From positions 1 to 9,631 of the forward strand of contig JALZVC010000209.1 in assembly GCA_023301205.1 (NCBI GenBank): 9,631 bases of DNA, written 5' to 3'. This stretch comes from Flavobacteriaceae bacterium. GTDB lineage: Bacteria; Bacteroidota; Bacteroidia; Flavobacteriales; Flavobacteriaceae. The notes under the pieces are model-generated. The model did no database searches. It was not told where the DNA came from and saw only the letters and a program-made list of their open reading frames with translations. The translations under genes and the position numbers were made by a program. The first letter of the stretch is position 1, and the number at the start of each line of letters is the position of its first letter. Positions 1 to 5,684 of this stretch are shown piece after piece.

Positions 1-33
1 AGACTACTATAAGTAGTAATAATAGTGTTTTCA

Positions 34-345
34 TTAAATTGTTGTTTCGCCATCCCATTGAGAAAAACCTCCCAGAAGATTGAATGTGTTTTTAAAACCC
101 AGTGATTCCATTATCATGCACGCTTGCACGCTTCTACTGCCTGATTTACAATATACAAAGTAATCTTTATCTTTTATAAGTGCATTTGCACCTTCCATAA
201 ATACGCCTGCATCCAGTATATCAAGGTGCTGTGCATTTGGCATAAAACCTTCTGCCACCTCTGCTTCTGTTCGCACATCTAGGATTATTACTTCTGGATT
301 TTTAGCAAGTTCTTCTTGCCACTGTTGTTGATTAAGGTCTGTCAT
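34..345 (-). CDS. Single-domain rhodanese-like sulfurtransferase
   Basis: A 103-residue protein made of one rhodanese domain and nothing else. The active-site loop is C66-K-S-G-S-R71, preceded by the strand DYFVY; this is the CxxGxR thiol loop in which the cysteine carries a persulfide. Other family marks are ILDVRTEAEVAEG (about 21-33) and the C-terminal GGFSQWDG (92-99). There is no signal peptide, so it should be cytosolic. Rhodanese domains move sulfane sulfur between a donor and a thiol acceptor, but the physiological partner of these small stand-alone versions is usually unknown and nothing here reveals it. The ATG at 345 gives the normal length for a one-domain protein. The gene is separated from the upstream LRR gene by a strong terminator, so it is probably transcribed on its own. 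A 6-bp hairpin lies after the stop (3-17) but has no T-run. Confidence 0.93.
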   Translation of the reverse strand: MTDLNQQQWQEELAKNPEVIILDVRTEAEVAEGFMPNAQHLDILDAGVFMEGANALIKDKDYFVYCKSGSRSVQACMIMESLGFKNTFNLLGGFSQWDGETTI

Positions 346-384
346 TGTAGGTATTTATTCTCAGTTTTGTTTAGTTGGAATTAT

Positions 385-420
385 CAAATTTAACAAAACT
401 CTAACTGATAGACGAACAAA
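385..420 (-). promoter_or_regulatory. Possible promoter of the rhodanese gene
   Basis: Read on the minus strand, TAAATTTG (392-385) matches the Bacteroidota -7 element TAnnTTTG exactly, and a TTTG lies upstream at 420-417. The spacer is 24 nt, longer than the usual 17-23, so the -33 part is weak. Transcription would start about 35 nt before the ATG at 345. The -33 TTTG overlaps the foot of the preceding terminator. Confidence 0.35.
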
Positions 421-450
421 AAACTGAAAACGTTACAGTTTTCAGTTTTT
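418..450 (-). terminator. Intrinsic terminator of the LRR gene
   Basis: AAAAACTGAAAA (419-430) and TTTTCAGTTTTT (439-450) are perfect reverse complements; C431-G438 adds a thirteenth pair and leaves a 6-nt loop. On the minus strand the stem runs straight into a T-run. It starts 18 nt after the LRR stop codon. The stem is AT-rich, but A-runs on one side and T-runs on the other would let it work in both directions. Confidence 0.85.
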
Positions 451-467
451 ATCTTAAGTTAATTCAA

Positions 468-1949
468 CTACGACTTTATAAATCGTTTATTCACACTTCC
501 TTCACTCGTTTCAATTTTCAACAAATAAATTCCATTTTGCAGTGCAGAAGTATCAATATGATCTCCTGCTTGTTTAGAAGACAAAACAAGCTGCCCTTGT
601 ACGTTATAAATTTCGATTAAAGAAATAGGCGTAATATTTTCTACTTCAACAGTAATGAAATCTGCACATGGGTTAGGATAAATTTTAACTTTGCCAGCTA
701 TATTTGCTGAAACCCCTAATAAACTACAAACCTCAACACTAGCATATACATAACCATAATCTAGCGCACGTTGCTGTATAAAAGTAAGCTCGCCTTCATC
801 TACACAAATTTGAGTTAAATCTGGATTACCATCAAAAAAATGATTATCTACTTCTTGAGACAATACGCTATTCTCAATATTCAAAGAGGTAAGATTATTA
901 TTATCAACTTCCATAATAATAAGGTTTGTTAAATTACTAACATCTAACATTTCTAGATTATTATTAGAAGCCGAAATTCCTGAAATATTATCATTTGTGC
1001 TTACATCAATAAAAGTTAATTGGTTATTGTCTAAAACTAAATTATTTAAATCTGTTAATACTGTTAGGTCTAATGTTGTCAACTGATTGTCAAATAAATT
1101 TAATCCTGTTAAATTTGATGCTTGCGCTATGTCTAAAGTGTTAAGTTGATTGCTTCCAGCATCAAGATTTAATAAAGACGTATTGTTATTTAAGCTAATT
1201 GATGTTATATTATTATTAGAAACATATAAGGTTTCTAATGCACTTAGATTAGATGCGTCTAAGGCTGTTAATTGACTTGAACGTAGAGTGAAGTCTATTA
1301 AACTTTGAAGGTTCGAAATATCAATACTGGTAATTTGAGAGTTCGAAATAAAGATGGTTTCTAGTACCAATTGATTTGACAAATCTAATCCCGTTAATGC
1401 ATTGTCATAGATAGTAAGTTCTTTTAAGTTAGCTACCATAGACAAATTTAGAGAAGTAAAATCATTAAAACCAACAACTAAAGTTTCAAGTGCATTTACT
1501 CCTGTAAAATCAAAATTACTAATTGGATTATCAAACGCGTAAATGGCCTTAAGGTTAATAAGGTTTGTAAAGTTCACATTAACAAATGCTGATTGATGTA
1601 TTGACAATTGCTCTAAATTATTCAACATAGTAACATCAAGGTCTGTAATTGGATTTCCAGACAAAAGTAGGTTGCGAATGTTTGTGAAAAACTCAATTCC
1701 ATTTACGTCTTGTATACCAGCATTTTCTAATTGTAATCTGTCTATAAGAAGTGCCTCACTTTGCTGTATTTCGCCATCTCCATCAACATCTACAGCGACA
1801 CGAGTGTTGTTATTATCCCAAGCAACAGAAGAGTTAGGCCCAGCGCTGAGTAGCGTGTTTTTTAAGTTAATATCAGAAAATGTAATCGTTTGAGCACTTA
1901 ATTGAGTTGCAAAAAATGTAATGTAAACTAAAAAATAATTTTTTTTCAT
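468..1949 (-). CDS. Secreted leucine-rich-repeat protein with type IX sorting domain
   Basis: A 493-residue exported protein. Residues 1-20 (MKKNYFLVYITFFATQLSAQ) are a Sec signal peptide ending in A-Q, which is why I start at 1949 and not at an in-frame ATG 15 codons upstream. Residues 54-65 (DVDGDGEIQQSE) form an EF-hand-type calcium loop with D54, D56, D58 and E65. From residue 79 follow leucine-rich repeats: one of 22 residues, then twelve in a row of exactly 21 (101-352) with the pattern L-T-x-L-D-x-S-x-L-x-x-L-x-x-L-x-x-x-x-N-x, and a degenerate capping repeat. Residues about 420-493 (KVKIYPNP ... GIYLLKI ... KRFIKS) are a type A T9SS sorting domain, which directs passage through the type IX machinery and is removed at the surface. 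The protein should be released or surface-anchored. LRR solenoids bind other molecules, but the ligand is unknown. It is monocistronic, with terminators on both sides. Confidence 0.93.
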   Translation of the reverse strand: MKKNYFLVYITFFATQLSAQTITFSDINLKNTLLSAGPNSSVAWDNNNTRVAVDVDGDGEIQQSEALLIDRLQLENAGIQDVNGIEFFTNIRNLLLSGNPITDLDVTMLNNLEQLSIHQSAFVNVNFTNLINLKAIYAFDNPISNFDFTGVNALETLVVGFNDFTSLNLSMVANLKELTIYDNALTGLDLSNQLVLETIFISNSQITSIDISNLQSLIDFTLRSSQLTALDASNLSALETLYVSNNNITSISLNNNTSLLNLDAGSNQLNTLDIAQASNLTGLNLFDNQLTTLDLTVLTDLNNLVLDNNQLTFIDVSTNDNISGISASNNNLEMLDVSNLTNLIIMEVDNNNLTSLNIENSVLSQEVDNHFFDGNPDLTQICVDEGELTFIQQRALDYGYVYASVEVCSLLGVSANIAGKVKIYPNPCADFITVEVENITPISLIEIYNVQGQLVLSSKQAGDHIDTSALQNGIYLLKIETSEGSVNKRFIKS

Positions 1950-1983
1950 AACTGTAGTTTTTGGTTGATTAAAAAACAAAAGC

Positions 1984-2003
1984 CGATTAAGCAATATTAA
2001 TCG
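1984..2003. repeat. Small inverted repeat upstream of the LRR gene
   Basis: CGATTAA (1984-1990) and TTAATCG (1997-2003) form a perfect 7-bp stem with a 6-nt loop, 35 nt before the LRR start codon. It could be a leader hairpin or an operator. I found no TAnnTTTG element between here and 2080, so the LRR promoter is not located. Confidence 0.35.
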
Positions 2004-2072
2004 ACTCTTATTAATAGAACAAATGAGTTTAAAAAATCCCTAGGTCTAAAACTATTAACTACAAAAAAGCGT

Positions 2073-2109
2073 AAAATAAAAATGCCGAAACAGTTACTGT
2101 TTCGGCATT
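2073..2109 (-). terminator. Intrinsic terminator of the TlpA/redoxin unit
   Basis: AATGCCGAAACAG (2081-2093) and CTGTTTCGGCATT (2097-2109) are perfect reverse complements: a 13-bp stem with a 3-nt loop. On the minus strand it is followed by TTTATTTT. It begins 18 nt after the redoxin stop codon. Confidence 0.92.
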
Positions 2110-2127
2110 AAAAAAATCATACTAAGA

Positions 2128-2811
2128 TTACACTTTTATAGAACACCCAATCGCCTTCGTCTCCTTTAAAGTAATCTTTTTTCCCGCTAATAACTCATCT
2201 ATAGCATTTGCTAAGAAGGTCTCTTTAACTTCACTTCCATTACGTACATTATCATCAATAGCGCCAATGTATTTTACAATATTCTTTCCGTTCTCCTTAT
2301 TCAGTAAATAAACATGAGGCGTTTTTGTTGCACCATAAGTAGCATATACTTTATCATTTGCATCATATAAATACGGGAATGTAAATCCAGCACTTTTTGC
2401 TTTTGCTTGCATTAACTCAAATGTGTCATCTGCTTGCACTGCAGGATCATTAGGATTTACAGCAATTACAGGATAACCTAGTTTCTTATACTTAGTATCT
2501 AAAGCCACAATACGCTCTTCACTAGCTACCGCAAACGGGCACGTATTACAAGTGAAAATCACAACATATCCCTTCGCATCTTTATGGTCTGCTAGCGATA
2601 CCATCTTGCCGTTTACATTTTTTAATTTAAAATCTGTTGCTTCATCACCAATAGTATACCCTTTGGCATTCATCGGTTTTGTTTCTGAAATCGTCTTGGT
2701 TGAAACTACAGCTGCTGTTGCAAGATATTTATTAGCCTCTTTGTTGTTACAACTTAAAAGTGTCATCGCCATTACTGCAACGACTGCAATTGTTTTTATT
2801 CTGGTTTTCAT
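2128..2811 (-). CDS. AhpC/TSA-type redoxin lipoprotein (PRX_like1-type thioredoxin fold)
   Basis: A 227-residue thioredoxin-fold protein. The N-terminus is a lipoprotein signal peptide with the lipobox TLLS-C21, so the mature protein is anchored by C21 to a membrane facing the periplasm or cell surface. The fold begins near residue 53 (YTIGDEATDFKLKNVNGK). The redox motif is C88-N-T-C91-P-F after the strand VVIFT, and the cis-proline region is ATKTP165HVYLL. The C-terminus ends in G-C223-S-I-K-V, a GCSIK-type tail that I recall as typical of the PRX_like1 group of redoxins. The substrate is not known; likely roles are thiol-disulfide exchange or peroxide reduction. It lies 25 nt downstream of a TlpA-like gene on the same strand and the pair shares the terminator after this gene, suggesting one transcript and a joint role in envelope thiol chemistry. 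Confidence 0.9.
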   Translation of the reverse strand: MKTRIKTIAVVAVMAMTLLSCNNKEANKYLATAAVVSTKTISETKPMNAKGYTIGDEATDFKLKNVNGKMVSLADHKDAKGYVVIFTCNTCPFAVASEERIVALDTKYKKLGYPVIAVNPNDPAVQADDTFELMQAKAKSAGFTFPYLYDANDKVYATYGATKTPHVYLLNKENGKNIVKYIGAIDDNVRNGSEVKETFLANAIDELLAGKKITLKETKAIGCSIKV

Positions 2812-2836
2812 AATTAAATGCCGCTCTTAACGGACT

Positions 2837-3388
2837 TTATAAAATAGATTCTACTTCAGTTTTTAGTTCTTCGTATGTAAATGAACGTTCATAAAACATC
2901 CTATCATTTTTATTAAAAATTATCGTGGCAGGTATTGCTCCGCTCCACGTTTTGTCTACTTTAGGTATCCATCCATTTGCATCTGCATCATCCAGCAACC
3001 ACACCTCACTCTTTAAATTATTCTTTACATAAGGGATTAGCTGTTTTTCTAATTGCCTAGGAAAATCTAAACTCACTAAAACCACTTTCACCTTCTTGTC
3101 TTTGTACGATTCGTTTAACTTTTCAAAGTAAGGCAACTCCTTTACGCAAGGTTTACACCAAGTCGCCCAAAAGTTTACAACATAGGTGGTGTCATTCTTA
3201 GACACCAACAATGGAGCTAAACCCTCGTAGTCTACAATTTTAATTACATCTTGCGTAAGTGTTTCTTCTAGAGCAGGGTCAATTGTCTTATTTGACACTA
3301 CTTCTTTCTGCGCCGTTTTTGAAGAATCTACCGCTGCATCTTTGCATCCTACCACTAAGAGTAGGTATATAAAATAATATCGTTTCAT
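2837..3388 (-). CDS. TlpA/ResA-like thiol-disulfide oxidoreductase lipoprotein
   Basis: A 183-residue envelope thioredoxin. I start at the ATG at 3388, since MKRYYFIYLLLVVGC is a compact lipoprotein signal peptide with the lipobox VVG-C15; an in-frame ATG six codons earlier would put six residues in front of the positively charged end. After a linker (about 16-60) comes the thioredoxin core: VVNFWATW followed by C78-K-P-C81, the standard active-site motif of TlpA/ResA proteins, then VVLVSLDFP, and the cis-proline loop GAIP153ATIIF. Such proteins usually reduce cysteines in the periplasm, for example in cytochrome c maturation or copper delivery; no partner gene here fixes the role. It is the first gene of a two-gene unit with the redoxin downstream. 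Its start faces the trp promoter about 100 bp away, so the two units diverge. I saw no clear promoter element for it. Confidence 0.9.
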   Translation of the reverse strand: MKRYYFIYLLLVVGCKDAAVDSSKTAQKEVVSNKTIDPALEETLTQDVIKIVDYEGLAPLLVSKNDTTYVVNFWATWCKPCVKELPYFEKLNESYKDKKVKVVLVSLDFPRQLEKQLIPYVKNNLKSEVWLLDDADANGWIPKVDKTWSGAIPATIIFNKNDRMFYERSFTYEELKTEVESIL

Positions 3389-3455
3389 CCCATAAAAGTA
3401 AGGCAATTATTAATTCTCCATTTATTTCTCCTAAAAATTTAACGAAGTTTTAATT

Positions 3456-3484
3456 TTTGTTTCATATTGGGTTGCATATCTTTG
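3456..3484 (+). promoter_or_regulatory. trp operon promoter (Bacteroidota -33/-7 type)
   Basis: TTTG (3456-3459), a 17-nt spacer and TATCTTTG (3477-3484) match both elements of the Bacteroidota housekeeping promoter, TTTG and TAnnTTTG, without mismatch. With the -7 element ending about 4 nt before the start site, transcription should begin near 3488-3491, at or just before the leader-peptide ATG at 3490. Confidence 0.8.
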
Positions 3485-3489
3485 AGCCA

Positions 3490-3537
3490 ATGAAATTAAA
3501 TAATCATACTTGGTGGTGGAATAACTCTCGGCGATAA
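3490..3537 (+). CDS. trpL: trp operon leader peptide (attenuation)
   Basis: A 15-codon open frame, MKLNNHTWWWNNSRR, with codons 8-10 all TGG. A run of three Trp codons in a tiny frame between the promoter and a terminator, directly before trpE, is the signature of ribosome-mediated attenuation: with scarce Trp-tRNA the ribosome stalls on 3511-3519. The in-frame triplet TGA six nt before the ATG rules out an upstream start. The ATG lies only 6 nt after the -7 element, so the mRNA has almost no 5' leader and no room for a Shine-Dalgarno site; translation would start on a leaderless or nearly leaderless message. It has no sequence relation that I can see to the E. coli TrpL apart from the Trp run, and its function is inferred from the arrangement. 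Confidence 0.9.
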   Translation: MKLNNHTWWWNNSRR

Positions 3538-3606
3538 TCGTGAGCAAAGCACCATTTTAGTATTTTAATATACAAAAGGCTTGTCATCACGACAAGCCTT
3601 TTTTTT
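3511..3606 (+). promoter_or_regulatory. trp attenuator: competing 1:2, 2:3 and 3:4 RNA helices
   Basis: Folded by hand. Helix 1:2: TGGTG in the Trp codons (3511-3515 or 3514-3518) pairs with CACCA (3550-3554), and inside it CTCTCGG (3525-3531) pairs with TCGTGAG (3538-3544) with one T-T mismatch and a G-T wobble, around the leader stop codon. Helix 2:3 (antiterminator): GTGA (3540-3543) with TCAC (3587-3590), and AAG..CC.TTTT (3547-3558) with AAAAGGCTT (3574-3582), with bulges. Helix 3:4: the terminator. A ribosome stalled on the Trp codons would cover region 1, free region 2 and so disrupt the terminator. The terminator and Trp codons are plain to see; the antiterminator has bulges and is the less certain part. 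Confidence 0.8.
3574..3606 (+). terminator. Attenuator terminator before trpE
   Basis: AAAAGGCTTGTC (3574-3585) and GACAAGCCTTTT (3591-3602) are perfect reverse complements (12 bp, with 8 GC-containing core positions GGCTTGTC), a 5-nt loop ATCAC, and a run of eight T from 3599 to 3606. It lies 36 nt after the leader-peptide stop codon and 25 nt before the trpE ATG. Confidence 0.95.
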
Positions 3607-3631
3607 ATACTCAGATTACCCAATTAGCGTT

Positions 3632-5032
3632 ATGAATTATAAATTAAAAACACACAGTAAAAAACTCCTCGCAGATACCCTAACGCCTGTGTCTGTATAT
3701 TTGCGGCTACGCGATAGATTTCCTAACAGCTTATTGCTAGAAAGCAGTGATTATCACGCTAACGACAATAGCTTTAGTTATATCTGCTGTAATCCTATTG
3801 CCTCGATTAAGATTGCTAATGAGGCCATATCAACCACTTATCCTGATCGCACTTCGGAAATTTTAAACATCGAAAAATCCACAGATGTGTCAAAGATAAT
3901 TCAGCAATTTTCTGAGACTTTTGAAGCTAATGAAGCCGAAACATTTAAGTTTATTAATAATGGATTGTTTGGATACATGTCGTATGATATGGTTCGCTAT
4001 TTTGAAGATATTGACATCAACAAAAAACAAGGAGACCTTGAAATTCCGGATGCCTATTATGCCGTATATCAAAATGTAATTGCTATCAATCATTTTAATA
4101 ACGAGGCCTATATTTTTGCACATTGTTACGACAATGAAAATAATATTGAAGAAATTGAACGCCTCATCACATCAAAAAACTTTGCTGAATATCCTTTTGC
4201 AAAAGATGGAGATCCAACCACTAACTTAAAAGATGAAAATTTTAAGGAGTTAGTCATTAAATGCAAAGAACATTGCGCTCGCGGTGATGTATTTCAAATT
4301 GTACCAAGTAAACGATTTTCACAAAAATTTACAGGCGATGAGTTTAATGTTTACAGAGCATTACGCAATGTAAACCCCTCCCCGTACCTTTTCTATTTTG
4401 ACTACGGAAATTTTAAAATATTTGGATCTTCGCCAGAAGCACAATTAGTAGTTAATGGTGACCAAGCAGAAATACACCCTATAGCCGGTACTTTTAAAAG
4501 AACTGGGGATGATGAAAAAGATGCGATTGCAGCCAAGAAACTTTCGGCAGACGAAAAAGAAAATAGCGAACATGTAATGCTTGTGGATCTTGCTAGAAAT
4601 GATTTAAGTCGTCACGGGAGTAATGTAAAAGTTGAAACCTATCGCGAGGTTCAGTTTTTCTCCCACGTGATACATTTAGTAAGCAAGGTGACCGCTACTA
4701 AAAATAAAGAAACACCTACCCTACAAATAGTCGCAGACACCTTTCCTGCAGGAACATTAAGTGGTGCGCCTAAGCATAATGCGATGATGTTATTAGAAAA
4801 ATACGAAAACGTAAACCGTGATTTCTACGGTGGAGCCATAGGCTTTATGGATTTTAAAGGAAACTTTAATCACGCTATTATCATTAGAAGTTTTGTTAGC
4901 AAAAACCATACACTACACTTTCAAGCAGGTGCGGGAGTTGTAAATGACAGTGACCCAGAAAAAGAATTACAAGAAGTATATAATAAATTAAGCGCTTTGC
5001 AGAAAGCGCTGGTGTTAGCAGAAGAGATATGA
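3632..5032 (+). CDS. trpE: Anthranilate synthase component I
   Basis: A 466-residue chorismate-using enzyme. With TrpG it converts chorismate and glutamine to anthranilate, the first committed step of tryptophan synthesis. The N-terminal regulatory domain carries LLES (35-38) and the catalytic domain carries NPSPYLFY (248-255), both known parts of the tryptophan feedback pocket in TrpE, so allosteric inhibition is probably kept. Chorismate-site motifs are GSSPE (265-269), PIAGT (283-287), EHVMLVDLARND with H314, TFPAGTLSGAPK (370-381) and the C-terminal QAGAGVV (431-437). Length fits bacterial TrpE of this group. I chose the ATG at 3632: the frame is open back to 3581, but that stretch is the attenuator terminator. 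The stop overlaps the trpG start in ATGA (5029-5032), which usually means coupled translation of the two subunits. Transcription is under the attenuator upstream. Confidence 0.97.
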   Translation: MNYKLKTHSKKLLADTLTPVSVYLRLRDRFPNSLLLESSDYHANDNSFSYICCNPIASIKIANEAISTTYPDRTSEILNIEKSTDVSKIIQQFSETFEANEAETFKFINNGLFGYMSYDMVRYFEDIDINKKQGDLEIPDAYYAVYQNVIAINHFNNEAYIFAHCYDNENNIEEIERLITSKNFAEYPFAKDGDPTTNLKDENFKELVIKCKEHCARGDVFQIVPSKRFSQKFTGDEFNVYRALRNVNPSPYLFYFDYGNFKIFGSSPEAQLVVNGDQAEIHPIAGTFKRTGDDEKDAIAAKKLSADEKENSEHVMLVDLARNDLSRHGSNVKVETYREVQFFSHVIHLVSKVTATKNKETPTLQIVADTFPAGTLSGAPKHNAMMLLEKYENVNRDFYGGAIGFMDFKGNFNHAIIIRSFVSKNHTLHFQAGAGVVNDSDPEKELQEVYNKLSALQKALVLAEEI

Positions 5033-5598
5033 AAATAATAGTAATAGACAACTACGATAGCTTTGTGTACAACCTTGTTCACTACTTAGAAGAACTGGAT
5101 TGTAAAGTTCACGTTTTACGTAATGATCAGTTTCACATTGAAGATTTAGACTCCTACGATAAAATTTTATTATCGCCAGGACCAGGAATACCTAAAGAAG
5201 CTGGACTGCTTAAAGAAGTTATTAAAACCTATGCTGGCAAAAAGCCAATACTAGGAGTTTGCTTGGGACAACAAGCTATTGGTGAAGTCTTTGGCGGATC
5301 AATCATAAATCTAGCCCAAGTATTTCACGGCGTTGCCACAAAGGCAAGTATTCTAGTGGATGATGAGCCTTTGTTTAAAGGACTAGGTAAAGAAATTGAA
5401 ATAGGTCGCTATCATAGCTGGGTTGTAAACAAAGAAGACTTTCCTCCTATGTTAGAGATAACATCCCTTGACGATAACGGACAAATAATGTCGCTACGCC
5501 ACAGAGAATTAGATATTAGAGGAGTGCAATTTCATCCAGAAAGTGTACTGACCCCAAGAGGAAAAAAGATGATTAAAAACTGGGTATTCTCCTCCTAG
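5029..5598 (+). CDS. trpG: Anthranilate synthase component II, glutamine amidotransferase
   Basis: A 189-residue class I glutamine amidotransferase that supplies ammonia to TrpE. The start MKIIVIDNYDSFVYNL is the classic TrpG/PabA beginning. PGPG (50-53) is the oxyanion-loop region, the nucleophile is C78 in ILGVCLGQQAIGE, and the other two members of the triad are H169 and E171 in VQFHPES. It is a free-standing TrpG, not fused to TrpE or TrpD. In other bacteria such a subunit can also serve PabB in folate synthesis; its position directly coupled to trpE argues for tryptophan as the main job. The last codons and the TAG stop lie in a palindromic repeat (5587-5619), so the final residues FSS may be a product of that insertion. 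Confidence 0.97.
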   Translation: MKIIVIDNYDSFVYNLVHYLEELDCKVHVLRNDQFHIEDLDSYDKILLSPGPGIPKEAGLLKEVIKTYAGKKPILGVCLGQQAIGEVFGGSIINLAQVFHGVATKASILVDDEPLFKGLGKEIEIGRYHSWVVNKEDFPPMLEITSLDDNGQIMSLRHRELDIRGVQFHPESVLTPRGKKMIKNWVFSS

Positions 5599-5619
5599 CC
5601 TCACCAAAGGGGAGGAAAT
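5587..5619. repeat. Palindromic repeat unit 1, trpG end
   Basis: Contains CCTCACC-AAA-GGGGAGG (5599-5615), a hairpin of six pairs with one A-G mismatch. Its reverse complement (CTCCCCTTTGGTGAGG, then CTAGGAGGAG) resembles unit 2 at 5656-5684, so the two are copies in opposite orientation. The trpG stop codon (5596-5598) lies inside this unit. Confidence 0.65.
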
Positions 5620-5655
5620 GATAGAAATTAAATAATAAACAAGAATATTTAAAAC

Positions 5656-5684
5656 TTCTCCCCTCTGGGGAGATCGAGAGGGGA
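5656..5684. repeat. Palindromic repeat unit 2, directly before trpD
   Basis: TCTCCCC-TCT-GGGGAGA (5657-5673) is a perfect 7-bp hairpin. CCCCTCT (5660-5666) can pair instead with AGAGGGG (5677-5683), which ends one base before the trpD ATG at 5685. The two hairpins exclude each other. The G-run next to the ATG looks like a Shine-Dalgarno motif but is too close to act as one. Confidence 0.7.

Noticed and set aside
1..33. Hairpin ACTACT-ATA-AGTAGT after the rhodanese stop as a terminator
   Set aside because: Only six pairs, low GC and no T-run on the minus strand; too little sequence to judge.
1672..1893. Plus-strand open frame over the LRR gene
   Set aside because: Antisense shadow of repeat-coding DNA; no recognisable motif. 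The same applies to open frames at 2552-2830 (+), 3890-4123 (-), 5573-5779 (-), 5871-6059 (-), 6455-6655 (-), 7104-7316 (-), 8123-8386 (-) and 9063-9299 (-).
1950..1994. Upstream ATG for the LRR protein
   Set aside because: It would put 15 residues in front of a well-formed signal peptide beginning MKKNYF.
3581..3631. Upstream extension of the trpE frame by 17 codons (start at 3581)
   Set aside because: This stretch is the 3' half and T-run of the attenuator terminator, begins with a TTG, and adds residues not seen in TrpE. The ATG at 3632 gives the normal start.
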